Assembly (NCBI GenBank): GCA_030590275.1
Contig: JAUUYV010000121.1
Coordinates: forward strand, 1-6,080
DNA: 6,080 nt
Source: Porticoccaceae bacterium
GTDB taxonomy: Bacteria > Pseudomonadota > Gammaproteobacteria > Pseudomonadales > Porticoccaceae
Reading direction: 5' to 3'
Shown in pieces: positions 5,355 to 6,080 of the stretch; position 1 is the stretch's first letter, and each line of letters opens with the position of its first letter. The translations under genes and the position numbers were made by a program. Below the pieces are notes generated by a model. It saw nothing but the letters and a program-made list of their open reading frames with translations, was not told the DNA's origin and did not search any database.

Positions 5355-6080
5355 ATGACGAATACGGTTTCTCCCGGCGCGCGTTTTCGCGGTGCCATTG
5401 AAGTAAACAAGCCATTGCAGGTAGTGGGTACTATCAATGCCTATACGGCGATGATGGCTGAGCATATTGGTCACAAAGCCATCTATCTTTCTGGAGCCGG
5501 GGTGGCGAATGCCTCCTATGGTTTACCGGATCTTGGCATGACCTCTCTCGAAAATGTGGCCGAAGATGTACGCCGTATTACGGCGGCGAGCCAATTACCC
5601 TTGCTGGTGGATATCGACACCGGCTGGGGTGGTGCATTTAATATTACCCGAGCTATTCGCGAAATGATTCGGGCGGGCGCAGCGGCGGTGCACATCGAAG
5701 ATCAGGTAGCGCAGAAGCGATGTGGACATCGCCCCAATAAAGAAATTGTCAGTAAAGAAGAAATGGTTGATCGGGTAAAAGCTGCCGTCGATGCTCGCAC
5801 CGACGACAATTTTTTTATTATGGCCCGCACCGATGCCTTTGCACAGGAAGGTCTGGAAAAGGCCATCGAACGCGCTCAGGCCTGCGCCGAAGCGGGTGCC
5901 GATGGTATTTTTGCTGAGGCGGTTAACGAGGAACAACACTACCGCGCATTTGCCGCGGCTTTGGATGTGCCAATCCTCGGGAATATCACCGAGTTTGGTC
6001 AGACCCCCCTGTACAATAAGGCCGAGTTAGGCGAGTGGGGCGTAAGCCTTGTGCTGTATCCGTTATCTGCGTTTCGCGCC
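5355..6080 (+). CDS. prpB: 2-methylisocitrate lyase PrpB, N-terminal 242 residues (3' end outside the window)
   Basis: This cytoplasmic Mg2+-dependent lyase cleaves 2-methylisocitrate to pyruvate and succinate, the last step of the 2-methylcitrate cycle for propionate breakdown. It belongs to the isocitrate lyase/PEP mutase superfamily. Visible signatures: SGAGVA at 46-51, Asp59 in LPDLG, the metal site VDIDTGWGG at 85-93 (Asp86, Asp88), the catalytic loop KRCGHRPNK at 121-129 with Cys123, ARTDA at 157-161, and [10 protein letters not shown] at 210-219. KRCGHRPNK separates PrpB from isocitrate lyase (KKCGH) and from PEP mutase or oxaloacetate decarboxylase. The frame is open to the window end; about 50 residues are missing compared with the roughly 296-aa E. 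coli enzyme. The ATG at 5355 has AAGG (5343-5346) 8 nt upstream. It is usually followed by prpC and often preceded by a GntR or PrpR regulator; here none lies upstream, only the divergent DUF2062 gene. Confidence 0.95.
   Translation, partial: MTNTVSPGARFRGAIEVNKPLQVVGTINAYTAMMAEHIGHKAIYLSGAGVANASYGLPDLGMTSLENVAEDVRRITAASQLPLLVDIDTGWGGAFNITRAIREMIRAGAAAVHIEDQVAQKRCGHRPNKEIVSKEEMVDRVKAAVDARTDDNFFIMARTDAFAQEGLEKAIERAQACAEAGADGIFAEAVNEEQHYRAFAAALDVPILGNITEFGQTPLYNKAELGEWGVSLVLYPLSAFRA

Overview
The window looks like a chromosomal segment of a gammaproteobacterium, probably a marine or Pseudomonas/Cellvibrio-like lineage of moderate GC content. The evidence is an ApbE-NqrM pair (the maturation end of an nqr operon), a complete three-gene lolCDE operon with separate LolC and LolE, a DUF2062 membrane protein and a 2-methylcitrate-cycle gene. 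From memory, Pseudomonas also keeps nqr-apbE-nqrM, lolCDE and a DUF2062 gene close together; I could not check this.

Layout: 1-636 (+) holds the 3' part of apbE and all of nqrM, overlapping by 8 bp. Together they serve the Na+-translocating NADH:quinone reductase: ApbE attaches FMN covalently and NqrM helps build the iron centre. 637-782 is a 146 bp gap with small imperfect repeats and a GC hairpin at its right edge; I see no gene in it. 783-1064 (-) encodes a 93-aa secreted protein of an uncharacterised conserved family. 1065-1330 is a divergent regulatory gap with a likely -10 box on each strand.

1331-4594 (+) is lolC-lolD-lolE with overlapping ends (11 bp and 4 bp) and non-ATG starts for the second and third genes. 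The product is the inner-membrane ABC transporter that extracts outer-membrane lipoproteins and passes them to LolA. 4655-5179 (-) is a convergent DUF2062 membrane protein. 5180-5354 is a divergent gap. 5355-6080 (+) is the first 242 codons of prpB (2-methylisocitrate lyase), cut off by the window end; it is probably the first gene of a propionate-degradation operon.

Nearly all the coding content belongs to well-known housekeeping families, and I see no defence, mobile or CRISPR system. The points most worth a second look are in the gaps. lolC lacks a well-placed ribosome-binding site, and a promoter-like pair is spaced so that transcription would begin at or next to its ATG. The DUF2062 start is preceded by a copy of the 16S rRNA 3' end (anti-Shine-Dalgarno) instead of a Shine-Dalgarno. 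Read on the other strand, that same sequence is a near-ideal Shine-Dalgarno in front of an 11-codon ORF upstream of prpB.
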